Under the pieces are notes generated by a model. That model ran no database searches and was not told the origin of the DNA. It worked only from the letters and a program-made list of their open reading frames with translations. Positions 37,477 through 47,151 of a stretch of 64,000 bases of DNA are shown piece by piece; the stretch's first letter is position 1; the number at the start of each line of letters is the position of its first letter. A program made the translations under genes and the position numbers. Origin of the DNA: Bacteroides coprosuis DSM 18011 (GTDB lineage: Bacteria > Bacteroidota > Bacteroidia > Bacteroidales > Bacteroidaceae); contig CM001167.1 in the NCBI GenBank assembly GCA_000212915.1, positions 297,780 through 361,779 on the forward strand. Direction: 5' to 3'.

Positions 37477-38185
37477 AAATTGAAGTGTGATAGTTTTTCA
37501 GTTCTTCATTTAGTTCTTCAGCTCTGCCTTCAGTTAGATTATTCAACAATGCCCAGAAATTTGGACCATGATTCATCTCATAAGTATGACATAGTTCATG
37601 CAAAAGAACATAATCAATCAAATGCTTTGGAAGAAGGACTAAATAAACTGATAAATTTATATTCTTTCGTCCAGAACAGCTACCCCATCTCCCCTCACTT
37701 GTATTTATTTTAAGTTGATTGTAGGGGATATTGTGTTTTTGTGAAAGCATATATAGTTTAGGGGCCAAAATAATTTTCGCATTTCTTCTAAGGGCCTCTA
37801 TAATCACTCTTTTCAGCCACTCTTGAAGCTGTACATCATTAAAATCAACAGACTTAGGAGCAATAATAGACAGCTCACCCAATTCAGAACGAGCTAAAAA
37901 TCGTTCCCTATTTCCTTCCTCAATTTTAAGTTTAAAAAATTCAGTATCAATTGAAAAATTTAAATCAATAAGAGGGTTTGTATTATTAGATAACAGTTTT
38001 TTTAGTTTATCATACATAGAGGATACAGCCTGATACATTTCTTTTTTAGAGGAATATTTAGGCGTAGTCATTTGCAGCCGATTATCTTTCACCCGAAAGA
38101 CAAATCGTTTAGCGCGTGCGTTAGGCTTTATAATAATATCTCCCAAGCCTTCGTATCTTAATATATTATCCTCTTTTTTAATCAT
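37457..38185 (-). CDS. YgjP-like (DUF45) metallopeptidase
   Basis: This 242-residue protein has the YgjP/WLM-type zinc site: RWGSCSGRKNINLSVYLVLLP followed by LLHELCHTYEMNHGPNFWALL, i.e. HExxH plus a downstream His. It has no signal peptide, so it is cytosolic. Members are predicted zinc proteases related to SprT; substrates are not established. It lies 9 bp after argB and may be transcribed with it. Confidence 0.88.
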   Translation of the reverse strand: MIKKEDNILRYEGLGDIIIKPNARAKRFVFRVKDNRLQMTTPKYSSKKEMYQAVSSMYDKLKKLLSNNTNPLIDLNFSIDTEFFKLKIEEGNRERFLARSELGELSIIAPKSVDFNDVQLQEWLKRVIIEALRRNAKIILAPKLYMLSQKHNIPYNQLKINTSEGRWGSCSGRKNINLSVYLVLLPKHLIDYVLLHELCHTYEMNHGPNFWALLNNLTEGRAEELNEELKNYHTSIFNYSKE

Positions 38186-38194
38186 TCCTTTTAT

Positions 38195-38971
38195 TTAGTC
38201 CAGTTTTATAGAGGTACCACCAGATGAAGATAGTTGATCAACAGATGTAATAATAACCTTTTCAACCCCTTTATTTAAAGCAGAAAAGGCATTTTCTAGT
38301 TTAGGAATCATTCCTCCTTCAACAACCTCATCAGCAACAAGTTTTTTGAATAGTTGAGGCGTTATCTTATCAATTACACTATTATTATCAGAAGCATCAG
38401 ATAATACACCTCTTTTTTCAAAACAATAAATCAAACTAACTTGAAAAAACTCAGTCAAAGCCAAGGCACAGCTACTAGCAATTGTATCTGCATTAGTATT
38501 TAATAGAGAACCTCTTCCATCATGAGTTAATGGAGCCATAACAGGTACTAATTCACTATACATCAATTGACTTAGTAATAAAGAGTTTACTGAATCTATA
38601 TCCCCTACGTAACCATAATCAACATCTCCAACTTCTCTTTTATGGGCACGCATAACATCTCCATCAGCACCAGTCAGCCCTATTGCATTAATTCCTGAAC
38701 TTTGAAGTTTAGCGACAATATTCTTATTTATCAAACCTCCATATACCATGGTTACTACCTTTAGCATTTCTCGATCTGTAATTCTTCGACCATCTACCAT
38801 AGAAGTCTGAATACCTAATTGTTCTGCCATTTGAGTAGCTGATCTTCCTCCCCCATGTACAAGAATCTTTTTCCCAGGTATCAGTTTGAATTTTAATATC
38901 AAATTATTGAGTGATTTCTCATCTTCAACAATTTTTCCTCCCACTTTTACAATTGTTAGTTGTTCTTTCAT
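38195..38971 (-). CDS. argB: Acetylglutamate kinase
   Basis: This amino-acid kinase family enzyme phosphorylates N-acetylglutamate (or N-acetylornithine-pathway variants such as succinylglutamate in some Bacteroidetes) in arginine synthesis. Landmarks are VKVGGKIVED, VHGGGRSATQMAEQLGI and the C-terminal GGMIPKLENAFSALNKGVEKVIIT. The ATG at 38971 is preferred over the in-frame GTG at 38977, because a -7-like box (CAAATATA, 38977-38984 on plus) overlaps the GTG. That box would place the transcript start almost at the ATG, so read-through from speA may be the main source. Other arg genes are not in the window. Confidence 0.9.
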   Translation of the reverse strand: MKEQLTIVKVGGKIVEDEKSLNNLILKFKLIPGKKILVHGGGRSATQMAEQLGIQTSMVDGRRITDREMLKVVTMVYGGLINKNIVAKLQSSGINAIGLTGADGDVMRAHKREVGDVDYGYVGDIDSVNSLLLSQLMYSELVPVMAPLTHDGRGSLLNTNADTIASSCALALTEFFQVSLIYCFEKRGVLSDASDNNSVIDKITPQLFKKLVADEVVEGGMIPKLENAFSALNKGVEKVIITSVDQLSSSGGTSIKLD

Positions 38972-38990
38972 ATTCACAAATATAGAAAAA

Positions 38991-39024
38991 TATAGCCTAT
39001 AAGTTTAACAACTCATAGGCTATA
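38991..39024 (-). terminator. Terminator downstream of speA
   Basis: A 10-bp perfect stem (TATAGCCTAT / ATAGGCTATA) extends inward through AGTT/AACT and is followed on the minus strand by TTTTTCTATATTTG. Confidence 0.75.
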
Positions 39025-39052
39025 AATATTTTAGATTTTAGTAATCTTTCAA

Positions 39053-40948
39053 TTATTGTTCAAGATATGTGTATCCATACAATCCTGATCGATAGTTTGC
39101 TAAAAACTCCTTACCTTCTTCTAGTGTGATCTTACCAGCTTTAACAGACTTAGATACCCAACCTTCTAAAGCACGTACAAGTTTCTTTGGATTATATTCT
39201 ACATATTCTAGTACCTCAGCAACAGTTTCACCATCGATAATCTGGTCAATAACATGTGTTTTTGAGTTTACTGATACGTGCACTACATTTGTATCACCAA
39301 ATAGATTGTGCAGGTCTCCTAAAATTTCCTGATAGGCACCTACTAAAAATACTCCAATATAGTATGATTCATTTGGCTTCACTGCATGTACTGGCAAATG
39401 GTGCGACACACTACGAGGAGAAATAAAGTTGGCAATCTTTCCATCCGAATCGCAGGTAACATCTTGCAATGTAGCTAATCTACCAGGCTTTTCATCCAAT
39501 CTCTGAATTGGTATAATTGGGAAGATCTGATCAATAGCCCAAGAGTCTGGTAAAGACTGGAATAAAGAGAAGTTACAAAAATATTTATCTGCTAACAATT
39601 TTGACAACCCAACAAACTCTTCAGGAGTATGCTTTAATCCTGATGCAATCTGGTTGATTTCTCTTGTAATAGACCAATATAAACGTTCTATTTGGGCTCT
39701 TGTTTTTAAATCTACGATACCATGGCTAAATAAATCCAACCCTTCTTCTCTAATCTGTTGAGCATCGTGCCAAGACTCTAACATCGAGTTTTGATTTAAA
39801 GAATCCCAAATACTATATAATTCACGAACCAGCTCATGATCATTTTCAGAAACTACCATTTCATCATCCCATTCAGGAAGAGATGTTGTTTCCAGAACCT
39901 CAAAGATTAATACAGAGTGATGTGCTGTCAAGGCTCTCCCACTCTCTGTTATAATATTAGGATGAGGCAAGCCATTTTTATCACTCGCATCTACCATAGA
40001 AGAGATAGAGTCGTTTACATACTCTTGCAAAGTATAGTTAACGCTGCTTCCTGTGCTTGCCGAACGAGTACCATCGTAGTCGACACCTAGACCACCACCT
40101 ACATCTACAAACTCAACAGCGAAGCCCAATTTGTGTAATTGGACATAAAATTGAGAAGCCTCACGTAGAGCAGTTTTAATTCTCCTAATTTTAGTTACTT
40201 GACTACCAATATGGAAGTGGATCAGTTTTAAGCAATCTTTCATATCTTTGCTTTCTAAGTAATCCAAAGCTTCTAGTAACTCACTTGATGTCAATCCAAA
40301 TTTACTTGCATCACCACCTGAATCTTCCCATTTTCCACTACCTGATGAAGCTAATTTAATACGAATACCTATATTAGGACGTACGTTCAGCTTTTTACCC
40401 AAACGAGCAATCAGCTTTAATTCATTCATCTTTTCAACAACAAGAAAGATTCTCTTACCCATTTTTTGAGCAAGAAGAGCTAGTTCAATATAACTTTCAT
40501 CTTTATATCCATTACAAATAATTAAAGATTCTGAGTCTGTATTGATAGCTATAACAGCATGTAATTCTGGTTTAGACCCTGCTTCTAAGCCAAGGTTAAA
40601 CTTTTTACCATGACTTATAATTTCACTTACCACAGGCTGCATTTGATTTACCTTAATAGGGTAAATAATAAAGTTTTGAGCTTTATAATTGTACTCTTCA
40701 GATGCCTGTTTAAAACATTGAGCGGTGTTTTCAATACGATGATCCAATATATCAGGAAATCGTACCAAAAGAGGTGTGGCAATATCCTTTAGTTGCATCT
40801 CATCTATAAGCTCTCTTAAGTCTACAGATGCAGCGTTCTCACGAGGGGTTACTTCAACATTTCCTTTTTCATTAATACGGAAATATGGGTTTCCCCAACC
40901 ATTGATATTATACATCTCCTCAGAATCTTCAATTCTCCATTTTCTCAT
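39053..40948 (-). CDS. speA: Biosynthetic arginine decarboxylase
   Basis: This 631-residue PLP enzyme of the alanine-racemase-fold decarboxylase group converts arginine to agmatine, the first step to polyamines. Markers are YPIKVNQMQPVVSEI with the PLP Lys, the substrate-side HIGSQVTKIRR, VDVGGGLGVDYDGT, and the long SpeA-type insertions absent from ornithine decarboxylases. The length is normal. A complete promoter (40989-41018) precedes it. Confidence 0.95.
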   Translation of the reverse strand: MRKWRIEDSEEMYNINGWGNPYFRINEKGNVEVTPRENAASVDLRELIDEMQLKDIATPLLVRFPDILDHRIENTAQCFKQASEEYNYKAQNFIIYPIKVNQMQPVVSEIISHGKKFNLGLEAGSKPELHAVIAINTDSESLIICNGYKDESYIELALLAQKMGKRIFLVVEKMNELKLIARLGKKLNVRPNIGIRIKLASSGSGKWEDSGGDASKFGLTSSELLEALDYLESKDMKDCLKLIHFHIGSQVTKIRRIKTALREASQFYVQLHKLGFAVEFVDVGGGLGVDYDGTRSASTGSSVNYTLQEYVNDSISSMVDASDKNGLPHPNIITESGRALTAHHSVLIFEVLETTSLPEWDDEMVVSENDHELVRELYSIWDSLNQNSMLESWHDAQQIREEGLDLFSHGIVDLKTRAQIERLYWSITREINQIASGLKHTPEEFVGLSKLLADKYFCNFSLFQSLPDSWAIDQIFPIIPIQRLDEKPGRLATLQDVTCDSDGKIANFISPRSVSHHLPVHAVKPNESYYIGVFLVGAYQEILGDLHNLFGDTNVVHVSVNSKTHVIDQIIDGETVAEVLEYVEYNPKKLVRALEGWVSKSVKAGKITLEEGKEFLANYRSGLYGYTYLEQ

Positions 40949-40988
40949 ATTATCAAAACCTTATTAAATAAGTAAAACAATTGGGTCG

Positions 40989-41018
40989 CAAAAATAGATA
41001 TTAATCTAGATTAAACAA
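40989..41018 (-). promoter_or_regulatory. Promoter of speA
   Basis: On the minus strand TATTTTTG (40996-40989) fits TAnnTTTG, with TTG (CAA at 41016-41018 on plus) exactly 19 nt upstream. Its spacing matches the Bacteroidetes -33/-7 architecture. Confidence 0.75.
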
Positions 41019-41206
41019 CTTCTATTGCCACAAAATATTTAAAACTAATTGTATTTATCAAACAAGGTATTCAACAGATAGTTCAAAAGCAAGAGAATGA
41101 GGGTATAACTAATTCATTATCCGAAGATTTAATCGAAATAGTTTGAATGAAAGAATAATATTACTTTTTAGGGTAAAGAATGTCTTATTTATTTACACAA
41201 AGAGCA

Positions 41207-41749
41207 CTAATACCTTTTAACTCTCTCATTTATAGTCCTAGCTATAAGTTTAGCTGTCCGTGTTACAGACTCTACACTATTCAAATCATCTACTAAAAAT
41301 TGATGATGACATTTACGATAAATATTGACTCTTTTTGACAAAGATTCTTCTATGAAGCTAAGTAATTCATTATCTGTTTTATCTTTTAATATGGGACGTT
41401 TTCTCCTACCCAACTTTAAACGTTCAAATAACACGGATGTACTTACCTCCAAATAAATAGTAGTTCCAGCCTTATTCATCACATCCATATTGTCAAAATG
41501 ACAAGGAGTTCCTCCACCAGTAGAAATCACTATATCCTCAAATTCTGCAACCTCTTTTAATGTTTTCTGCTCAATTAAACGAAACTCTTGCTCTCCATAT
41601 TCATGAAATAGTTCATTAATCGTCTTATGATACCGTTTCTCTATAAAAATATCAAGATCGATAAAAGACATACCAAGCTCTTTGGCCAAAGGAGAACCTA
41701 AAGTAGTCTTACCAGCCCCCATATATCCTATTAAAAATATTCGTTGCAT
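41207..41749 (-). CDS. aroK: Shikimate kinase
   Basis: This 180-residue P-loop kinase phosphorylates shikimate in the aromatic amino acid pathway. The Walker A motif is GYMGAGKTTLG, the shikimate-binding Asp lies in FIDLDIFIEKRY, ISTGGGTPC holds the GGG motif, and the LID region contains RRKRPILKD. A -7 box (CAAAGTTA at 41768-41775) lies about 19 bp upstream of the start. It appears monocistronic. Confidence 0.94.
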   Translation of the reverse strand: MQRIFLIGYMGAGKTTLGSPLAKELGMSFIDLDIFIEKRYHKTINELFHEYGEQEFRLIEQKTLKEVAEFEDIVISTGGGTPCHFDNMDVMNKAGTTIYLEVSTSVLFERLKLGRRKRPILKDKTDNELLSFIEESLSKRVNIYRKCHHQFLVDDLNSVESVTRTAKLIARTINERVKRY

Positions 41750-41862
41750 ACCCTATTTTATTTATAACAAAGTTAAAAAGTTTTTTAAGAGCTGAGAGCA
41801 TAGATTTCATAATTTATAGATCCTTTCACTGCCAACTATTTTATCATACTAATAGATATGCG

Positions 41863-41870
41863 TAACTTTG
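41863..41870 (+). promoter_or_regulatory. -7 box of the viroplasmin-type RNase H gene
   Basis: TAACTTTG matches TAnnTTTG. Its position rules out the upstream in-frame TTG (41868) and ATG (41871) as starts and points to the ATG at 41889. Confidence 0.6.
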
Positions 41871-41888
41871 ATGAAAATTATTGGTTAT

Positions 41889-42527
41889 ATGGCAAAAAAG
41901 CAGAAATATTATGTTGTTTGGAAGGGTGTTAACCCAGGTATCTATACAAGCTGGACAGACTGTCAACTTCAGATAAATGGTTATGAAGGCGCTCTTTATA
42001 AGTCTTTTCCTACACTTGAAAAAGCAGAATATGCCTATGCTTCTTCACCTTATGATTTTTTTCAGAAGAAAACTAGCACTAATTCTGACCCCAAAGACTT
42101 ACAAAAGCAACAAATTCCTGCCGAGGTTTTTGAAAACAGTCTGTGTGTAGATGCTGCTTGTAGTGGAAATCCTGGTCCAATGGAATATAGAGGTGTATAC
42201 ACAGCTACTGGTCAGCAATTGTTTCATTATGGTCCTATTCAAGGCACAAATAACATAGGAGAATTCTTAGCTTTAGTGCATGGCCTTGCATATTTAAAGC
42301 AACAAGGATGGGATATGCCAATTTATAGCGATAGTCGAAATGCGATCAGCTGGATTAAACAAAAAAAATGCAAGACCAAATTAGAAAGAAACACAAAAAC
42401 AGCCACTGTTTATGACCTAATTGCTAGGGCAGAAAAGTGGCTGAAATCTAATTCTTACTCAACTCCTATTTACAAATGGGAAACTGAGAAATGGGGTGAA
42501 ATACCTGCAGACTTTGGTCGCAAATAA
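41889..42527 (+). CDS. Ribonuclease H type 1 with viroplasmin N-terminal domain
   Basis: This 212-residue protein combines a caulimovirus-viroplasmin hybrid-binding domain (KKQKYYVVWKGVNPGIYTSWTDCQLQINGYEGALYKSF) with an RNase HI catalytic domain. The catalytic acids are visible in CVDAACSGNPGP, GEFLALVHGL (Glu) and IYSDSRNA (Asp). It degrades RNA in RNA-DNA hybrids. The start at 41889 is taken because the promoter box overlaps the earlier in-frame codons. It ends 2 bp from the convergent MsbA-like gene with no terminator between them. Confidence 0.9.
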   Translation: MAKKQKYYVVWKGVNPGIYTSWTDCQLQINGYEGALYKSFPTLEKAEYAYASSPYDFFQKKTSTNSDPKDLQKQQIPAEVFENSLCVDAACSGNPGPMEYRGVYTATGQQLFHYGPIQGTNNIGEFLALVHGLAYLKQQGWDMPIYSDSRNAISWIKQKKCKTKLERNTKTATVYDLIARAEKWLKSNSYSTPIYKWETEKWGEIPADFGRK

Positions 42528-42529
42528 AC

Positions 42530-44365
42530 TTACAAGCTCTGCATATCATTCAATCTTCTATAATAACCATTTCGAGCTAGTAGCTCTTCATGTTTTCCTC
42601 GCTCTACTATTTCTCCTTCATAAAGGACACAGATTTCATCTGCGTTCTTTATAGTGGATAGACGATGTGCAATCGCTATCGTGGTACGTGATTTCATCAA
42701 GTGCTCTAATGCCTCTTGTACAAGTCTTTCAGACTCTGTATCCAATGCTGACGTAGCTTCATCGAGTATTAATATAGGAGGATTTTTAAGGATAGCACGA
42801 GCAATACTGATACGCTGACGTTGACCTCCAGAAAGTTTACTTCCACGATCACCTATATTCGTATTATACCCATCTTCTGTTTCCATAATAAACTCATGGG
42901 CATTAGCTATTTTGGCTGCTTCCATAACCTCTTCCAAAGTAGCAGATTCTACTCCAAAAGCTATATTATTTAAGAATGTATCATTAAAAAGAATAGCCTC
43001 TTGATTGACATTTCCTATAATACTTCGTAAGTCGGATATTTTAATATCTCTAACATCAATTCCATCAATACTTATTTCTCCCGATGTAACATCATGATAG
43101 CGAGGAAGCAAATCTACCAAAGTGGATTTACCAGATCCAGACTGACCAACAAGAGCAATTGTCTGACCTTTTTTAACGCTTAAGTTGATGTTCTTCAATA
43201 CGTCTCTAACAGAGTCATAGCTAAAACTGACATTCTTAAACTCTATAGAATCTTGAAGGGTATTGAGTGATTTAGCATTTTCCTTGTCTACAATAGTACT
43301 TTCTGCTTGCAGTATTTTATCAATACGTTCCATTGAAGCCAAGCCTTTTGGAATGTTATAACCTGCTTTTGAGAACTCTTTTAATGGGTTTATTAAGCTA
43401 TATAGCATAGCCATATAAACCATAAACGCAGGAGCATCAATAGCCGAATTATTGCTTAATATTAAAGTTCCACCAAACCATAATACTATCACAATCAGGA
43501 TTGTTCCTAAAAACTCACTCATAGGATGGGCTAGAGTTTGACGTGTTGCCACTCTATTAATGGCAGAACGATACTCATTACTTGATTGCAAAAATCGAGC
43601 AGACATTTTCTTCTCAGCAACAAAGGCTTTTATAATTCTAAGCCCACCTAAAGTTTCTTCCATTTGAGACATAGAATTACTCCATTTCTCTTGTGCCTCT
43701 AAAGATTGTCTTTTTAATCTTCTACCTATAATGCCCATAAACCATCCCATAAAAGGCAGTACAATAAGGGTAAATAAGGTTAACTCCCAACTAATAATTA
43801 GCAGTGTAGAGAAATAAACAACAATTAAAATAGGATTCTTTAAAAGCATATCCAAAGAGCTGGTCACCGAATTTTCAACTTCGGAGACATCACCACTCAT
43901 ACGCGTAATAATATCTCCTTTCCTTTCTTCTGAGAAAAAAGCAATCGGCAAATCAAGCACTTTATTATATAACTGTGTGCGGATATCTCTTACAATACCG
44001 GTTCTTAAAGGAATCATCACTGCAGATGAACCAAAATAACAAGCGGTCTTTAATAAAGTTCCAACAACAAGAAACACTCCGAGAATCATCAACGTAGTCG
44101 ATCCTCCGTAAGTATTTATTAAATCAGTCACATAATAATAAGCATTATTATAGAGGATTTCCTTGGTATTTAAACCTTCAGTTTCCCAGGGTATAAAATG
44201 ATATACGGCTTTATCTGTTTCAAATAGAATAGATAAAATGGGGGCAATCAGTGTAAATGAAAAGATATTCAATACAGCTGATAGAAGATTTAAAACAGTA
44301 GCCCATATTACATACGCTTTATATGGAGGGATAAACCTCCTTAAAATCTTTAGGAAATCTTTCAT
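42530..44365 (-). CDS. MsbA-like ABC exporter (fused membrane and ATPase domains)
   Basis: This 611-residue half-transporter has six membrane helices in the first 340 residues, then an ATPase with Walker A GQSGSGKST, signature LSGGQRQRISIARAI, Walker B ILILDEATSALD and His in IAHRLST. It is of the MsbA/lipid-exporting type by overall layout; lipid A or lipid-linked precursors are plausible cargo. The adjacent leftward operon (44684-47106) for LPS-type sugar transfer supports an envelope role, although a drug exporter cannot be excluded. Confidence 0.85.
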   Translation of the reverse strand: MKDFLKILRRFIPPYKAYVIWATVLNLLSAVLNIFSFTLIAPILSILFETDKAVYHFIPWETEGLNTKEILYNNAYYYVTDLINTYGGSTTLMILGVFLVVGTLLKTACYFGSSAVMIPLRTGIVRDIRTQLYNKVLDLPIAFFSEERKGDIITRMSGDVSEVENSVTSSLDMLLKNPILIVVYFSTLLIISWELTLFTLIVLPFMGWFMGIIGRRLKRQSLEAQEKWSNSMSQMEETLGGLRIIKAFVAEKKMSARFLQSSNEYRSAINRVATRQTLAHPMSEFLGTILIVIVLWFGGTLILSNNSAIDAPAFMVYMAMLYSLINPLKEFSKAGYNIPKGLASMERIDKILQAESTIVDKENAKSLNTLQDSIEFKNVSFSYDSVRDVLKNINLSVKKGQTIALVGQSGSGKSTLVDLLPRYHDVTSGEISIDGIDVRDIKISDLRSIIGNVNQEAILFNDTFLNNIAFGVESATLEEVMEAAKIANAHEFIMETEDGYNTNIGDRGSKLSGGQRQRISIARAILKNPPILILDEATSALDTESERLVQEALEHLMKSRTTIAIAHRLSTIKNADEICVLYEGEIVERGKHEELLARNGYYRRLNDMQSL

Positions 44366-44637
44366 ATACTTTTATTATAACTTATTGTCTTTTGTCAAAC
44401 TATTAGGTATTTCTCATTTTCACTTTGAAAAGTTACTTCAACATGAACTCATGCTGTTTTCAAATCAATAACATCCCTTGAGAATACTTCTAAACAGAAA
44501 TAAATAGATATTTGGCTAAGTTAGATGAGTAGCCTTCATTACGCAAATCTCTAAAGAATAATGCTTTATATTTAACAGACTTTATTTCTTTAAACAGCTC
44601 TTAGAAGTAGTCTATTTGAGTACAAAAATAAAAAATC
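44366..44637. other. Intergenic region between the sugar-kinase operon and the MsbA-like gene
   Basis: This is AT-rich with no supportable gene. It should contain the promoter for the MsbA-like gene, but no clear TAnnTTTG box was found on the minus strand. Confidence 0.45.
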
Positions 44638-44667
44638 CACACTCAGTAATAATAATTATTATGTGTG
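44638..44667 (-). terminator. Terminator of the DUF4254-GT9-kinase operon
   Basis: The stem CACAC / GTGTG encloses an AATAATAATTATTATT palindrome, followed on the minus strand by GATTTTTTATTTTT. It lies 16 bp beyond the kinase-like gene. Confidence 0.65.
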
Positions 44668-44683
44668 CAGATTTATGATCAAT

Positions 44684-45433
44684 TTAATCAAATTTTAAAT
44701 TATATCGAACCTTATATTTCCCTGAATAATACTTCCAAAACTTCTTTCGATAATGCATTACCCATTCAATGCATTCATTTACATCAGCATCTCTATCATC
44801 AGCATATACTTTTGCTAAATATCTAAAAAAAGAAGGTTGACCCCATAATCGAGCAAAGTTAGCACAACCTTTTTCGACATTTACTGGGCCAAACTCCATT
44901 CGATTAATATCTACTAAACAAAAATCATATTCACCATCCTTCTTTCCGCACAATATATTCCCAGGTGAGTAGTCTTTATGGTATACATCTTTTTTATGCA
45001 TATCCGAAGTAAATAGAGCAAAAGCTTTCGTAAACTCCTTTATTTCATCAACCTCCATATTCCCTATTTCATAAAGGAATGATTTATAAGGAGATTGGAT
45101 ACTTACAAAGTAGGAATATTTAATTAATCCCATGGAGCGTTCTTCCATATAGGCTATAGGCTCTGGAGTATTGATACCTCGTTCAGCTAAAATATAAGGA
45201 TAGGTATAAGCTCGAAAACCCTTTGGCTTTCTAAAAAACGTATAAGCGAAGCGGTTAATTAATAAAGGTACGCCATAGCGTTTTACATTTACAGTTAGCC
45301 CTTCTACCTCAAAAACTTTTATTAAGTTACGACCAGTATATATAGTTTCGCCAGATGTCTCAAAAACATCTGGTAACTTTTCTAAAAAAGAGGTTAAATG
45401 AGTATACTTGGGGTTTATTAGTCTTTTATACAT
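44684..45433 (-). CDS. Lipopolysaccharide-kinase (InaA/WaaP-like) family protein
   Basis: This 249-residue protein of the protein-kinase-like fold has the catalytic loop HKDYSPGNILC and metal motif LVDINRMEFG. These match LPS core kinases (WaaP, KdkA, InaA family) that phosphorylate Kdo or heptose on the cytosolic face. It has no signal peptide. It follows a GT9 glycosyltransferase by 25 bp, consistent with a role in LPS core assembly. The exact acceptor sugar is unknown. Confidence 0.82.
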   Translation of the reverse strand: MYKRLINPKYTHLTSFLEKLPDVFETSGETIYTGRNLIKVFEVEGLTVNVKRYGVPLLINRFAYTFFRKPKGFRAYTYPYILAERGINTPEPIAYMEERSMGLIKYSYFVSIQSPYKSFLYEIGNMEVDEIKEFTKAFALFTSDMHKKDVYHKDYSPGNILCGKKDGEYDFCLVDINRMEFGPVNVEKGCANFARLWGQPSFFRYLAKVYADDRDADVNECIEWVMHYRKKFWKYYSGKYKVRYNLKFD

Positions 45434-45458
45434 ATAAAGATAACGCTATTTAGCCCTA

Positions 45459-46493
45459 TTACAGACTAAAATCACGTTCTATTCTATCAATAATAACTTG
45501 TGGTTCTATTCTATTTAGACAAGCATAATCTTTTCTATAACATTCCTTTTGTCCGTAAACAGAACAAGGTCTGCAAGGGAGATCTTCTATTTGAATTGTA
45601 TTGGTAGGTAATTGCTTCCAACCTAAAAATCCTGCATACGGATGAGTTGCTCCCCAGATAGATAATACAGGAACATTGACAAGTGATGCCAAATGCATAT
45701 TTGATGAATCCATAGAGAGCATTAAATCTAAGTAACTCATCAGGATAAGCTCGTGTTCCATATCAAACTTCCCAATCATAGACATAACACTCGGGTATTT
45801 TTTTACCCATTCATCAAAGACTGCTTTCTCTTTGGCTCCACCTCCAAATAAGAAAATTTTGACTCTTTTCTCATTTGCAAAATGAGCGAGAACCTTTTCC
45901 ATCTTTTCTATTGGATAGATTTTACCTTTATGCTGAGCAAAAGGAGCTATACCTAACCATTTCTGATTTTTATCTCCTACTACTTCTTTTATTTTAGAAA
46001 AATCGCCTTTACCCTCTCCAAAGATAGAATCAAAATTGGCTGAAATTGGGAAACCTAAATATTCTAAGACATCAGTATATCTCTGAAAAAGACTTTTTTG
46101 TCGAACAAAGACTTTGTTATTTCTTCTTACTAATTTACGTTTACCTGCACGCCCTTTAAAGACAGTAGCTACAGGCACTCCCTCTAGCTTGAATCTCAAT
46201 CCCAAATATTTTGATCTCAAGACATTGTGAAAATCTGCAACATAGTCGAACTTGTACTTTTTCAACTCTTTGAATAGTTTATTCAAGCCAGCTATTCCCT
46301 TATGTTCACCTTTTAAATCTGCCCCTAAAAATTTTACATTAGAAGGCATTTCTTTGAAAATCGGTTGAAGGAAATTACGACTAAGTACAGTAATCTCTAG
46401 CTCTGGATATTGCAGAGCTAGAGAATGTACGATAGGCGCAGTCATTGCGACGTCTCCAATCGCCGAAAATCGTATAATTAATATACGTGCCAT
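45459..46493 (-). CDS. Glycosyltransferase family 9 (heptosyltransferase-type)
   Basis: This 344-residue GT9 protein opens with ILIIRFSAIGDVAMTAPIVHSLALQYPE, the classical heptosyltransferase N-terminus. A C-terminal domain carries LDLMLSMDSSNMHLASLVNVPVLSIWGATHP, typical of the nucleotide-sugar site. It is expected to add a heptose or similar sugar to the LPS core. A cysteine group near the end (CRPCSVYGQKECYRKDYAC) is common in this Bacteroidetes branch. It lies 7 bp after the DUF4254 gene. Confidence 0.9.
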   Translation of the reverse strand: MARILIIRFSAIGDVAMTAPIVHSLALQYPELEITVLSRNFLQPIFKEMPSNVKFLGADLKGEHKGIAGLNKLFKELKKYKFDYVADFHNVLRSKYLGLRFKLEGVPVATVFKGRAGKRKLVRRNNKVFVRQKSLFQRYTDVLEYLGFPISANFDSIFGEGKGDFSKIKEVVGDKNQKWLGIAPFAQHKGKIYPIEKMEKVLAHFANEKRVKIFLFGGGAKEKAVFDEWVKKYPSVMSMIGKFDMEHELILMSYLDLMLSMDSSNMHLASLVNVPVLSIWGATHPYAGFLGWKQLPTNTIQIEDLPCRPCSVYGQKECYRKDYACLNRIEPQVIIDRIERDFSL

Positions 46494-46500
46494 GTGTTAT

Positions 46501-47106
46501 TTATTTCTTTGCATAAAGAACTGGATTCAAATTAGGATCGTTGTACATTTTCATTTGTTTGTACACTTTCATATATTTTCTACCAGCTTCGATATCTTCA
46601 ATTAATTGGTCTATAGCAGTTGATAGATCTTTTTGCTGTTCAAGCAAAACATTCAACTTAGACTTACATTGTGCTACATGTTCTTTTGAAGTATCCGTAC
46701 GTTTTGTTTCTTCATCCATGTGATAGATTTTCAATGTTAAAATTGATAATCTATCTATAGCCCAAGCAGGACTTTCTGTATTAATAGTTGCATCTTCTTT
46801 GATTTTTACGCTTTTGTATTTATCAAGGAAATAACTATCAATTAACTCTACCAAGTCTGTACGATCTTGATTTGATTTATCAATACGTCTCTTTAATTTA
46901 AGAGCTGCAATTGGATCAATATTTGGATCACGGATAATATCCTCAAAGTGCCATTGTACGGCATCAATCCAGTTTTTTAAGTATAAATAATACTCAATCG
47001 TTTTTAACTCGTATGGATTTTTAATTGTGGCATCCACACTATCAGTCACATGATAATCTTTCGTCGCTTGCAGAAAGATCTTATTACAAAGATTGCTAAA
47101 ATTCAT
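46501..47106 (-). CDS. DUF4254 domain protein
   Basis: This 201-residue protein, largely helical and soluble, belongs to DUF4254, a family I associate with Bacteroidetes LPS-related glycosyltransferase operons. Motifs include LKNWIDAVQWHFEDIIRDPNIDP, ALKLKRRIDKSNQDRTDLVELID and ESPAWAIDRLSILTLKIYHM. No catalytic signature is recognisable. It is the first gene of a three-gene operon with GT9 and the LPS-kinase-like protein, so a supporting role in core sugar transfer is a fair inference. Confidence 0.85.
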   Translation of the reverse strand: MNFSNLCNKIFLQATKDYHVTDSVDATIKNPYELKTIEYYLYLKNWIDAVQWHFEDIIRDPNIDPIAALKLKRRIDKSNQDRTDLVELIDSYFLDKYKSVKIKEDATINTESPAWAIDRLSILTLKIYHMDEETKRTDTSKEHVAQCKSKLNVLLEQQKDLSTAIDQLIEDIEAGRKYMKVYKQMKMYNDPNLNPVLYAKK

Positions 47107-47151
47107 AATGATATACTCTCTAATTTAGTGATTAAAAATAAGATTAACGCT

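Noticed and set aside
41016-41145. Open stretch of about 40 codons upstream of speA
   Set aside because: It has no start codon and overlaps the speA promoter; I cannot separate a gene remnant from chance.
40949-41206. Riboswitch or tRNA-like element before speA
   Set aside because: No conserved riboswitch core or cloverleaf could be drawn; only the promoter is supportable.
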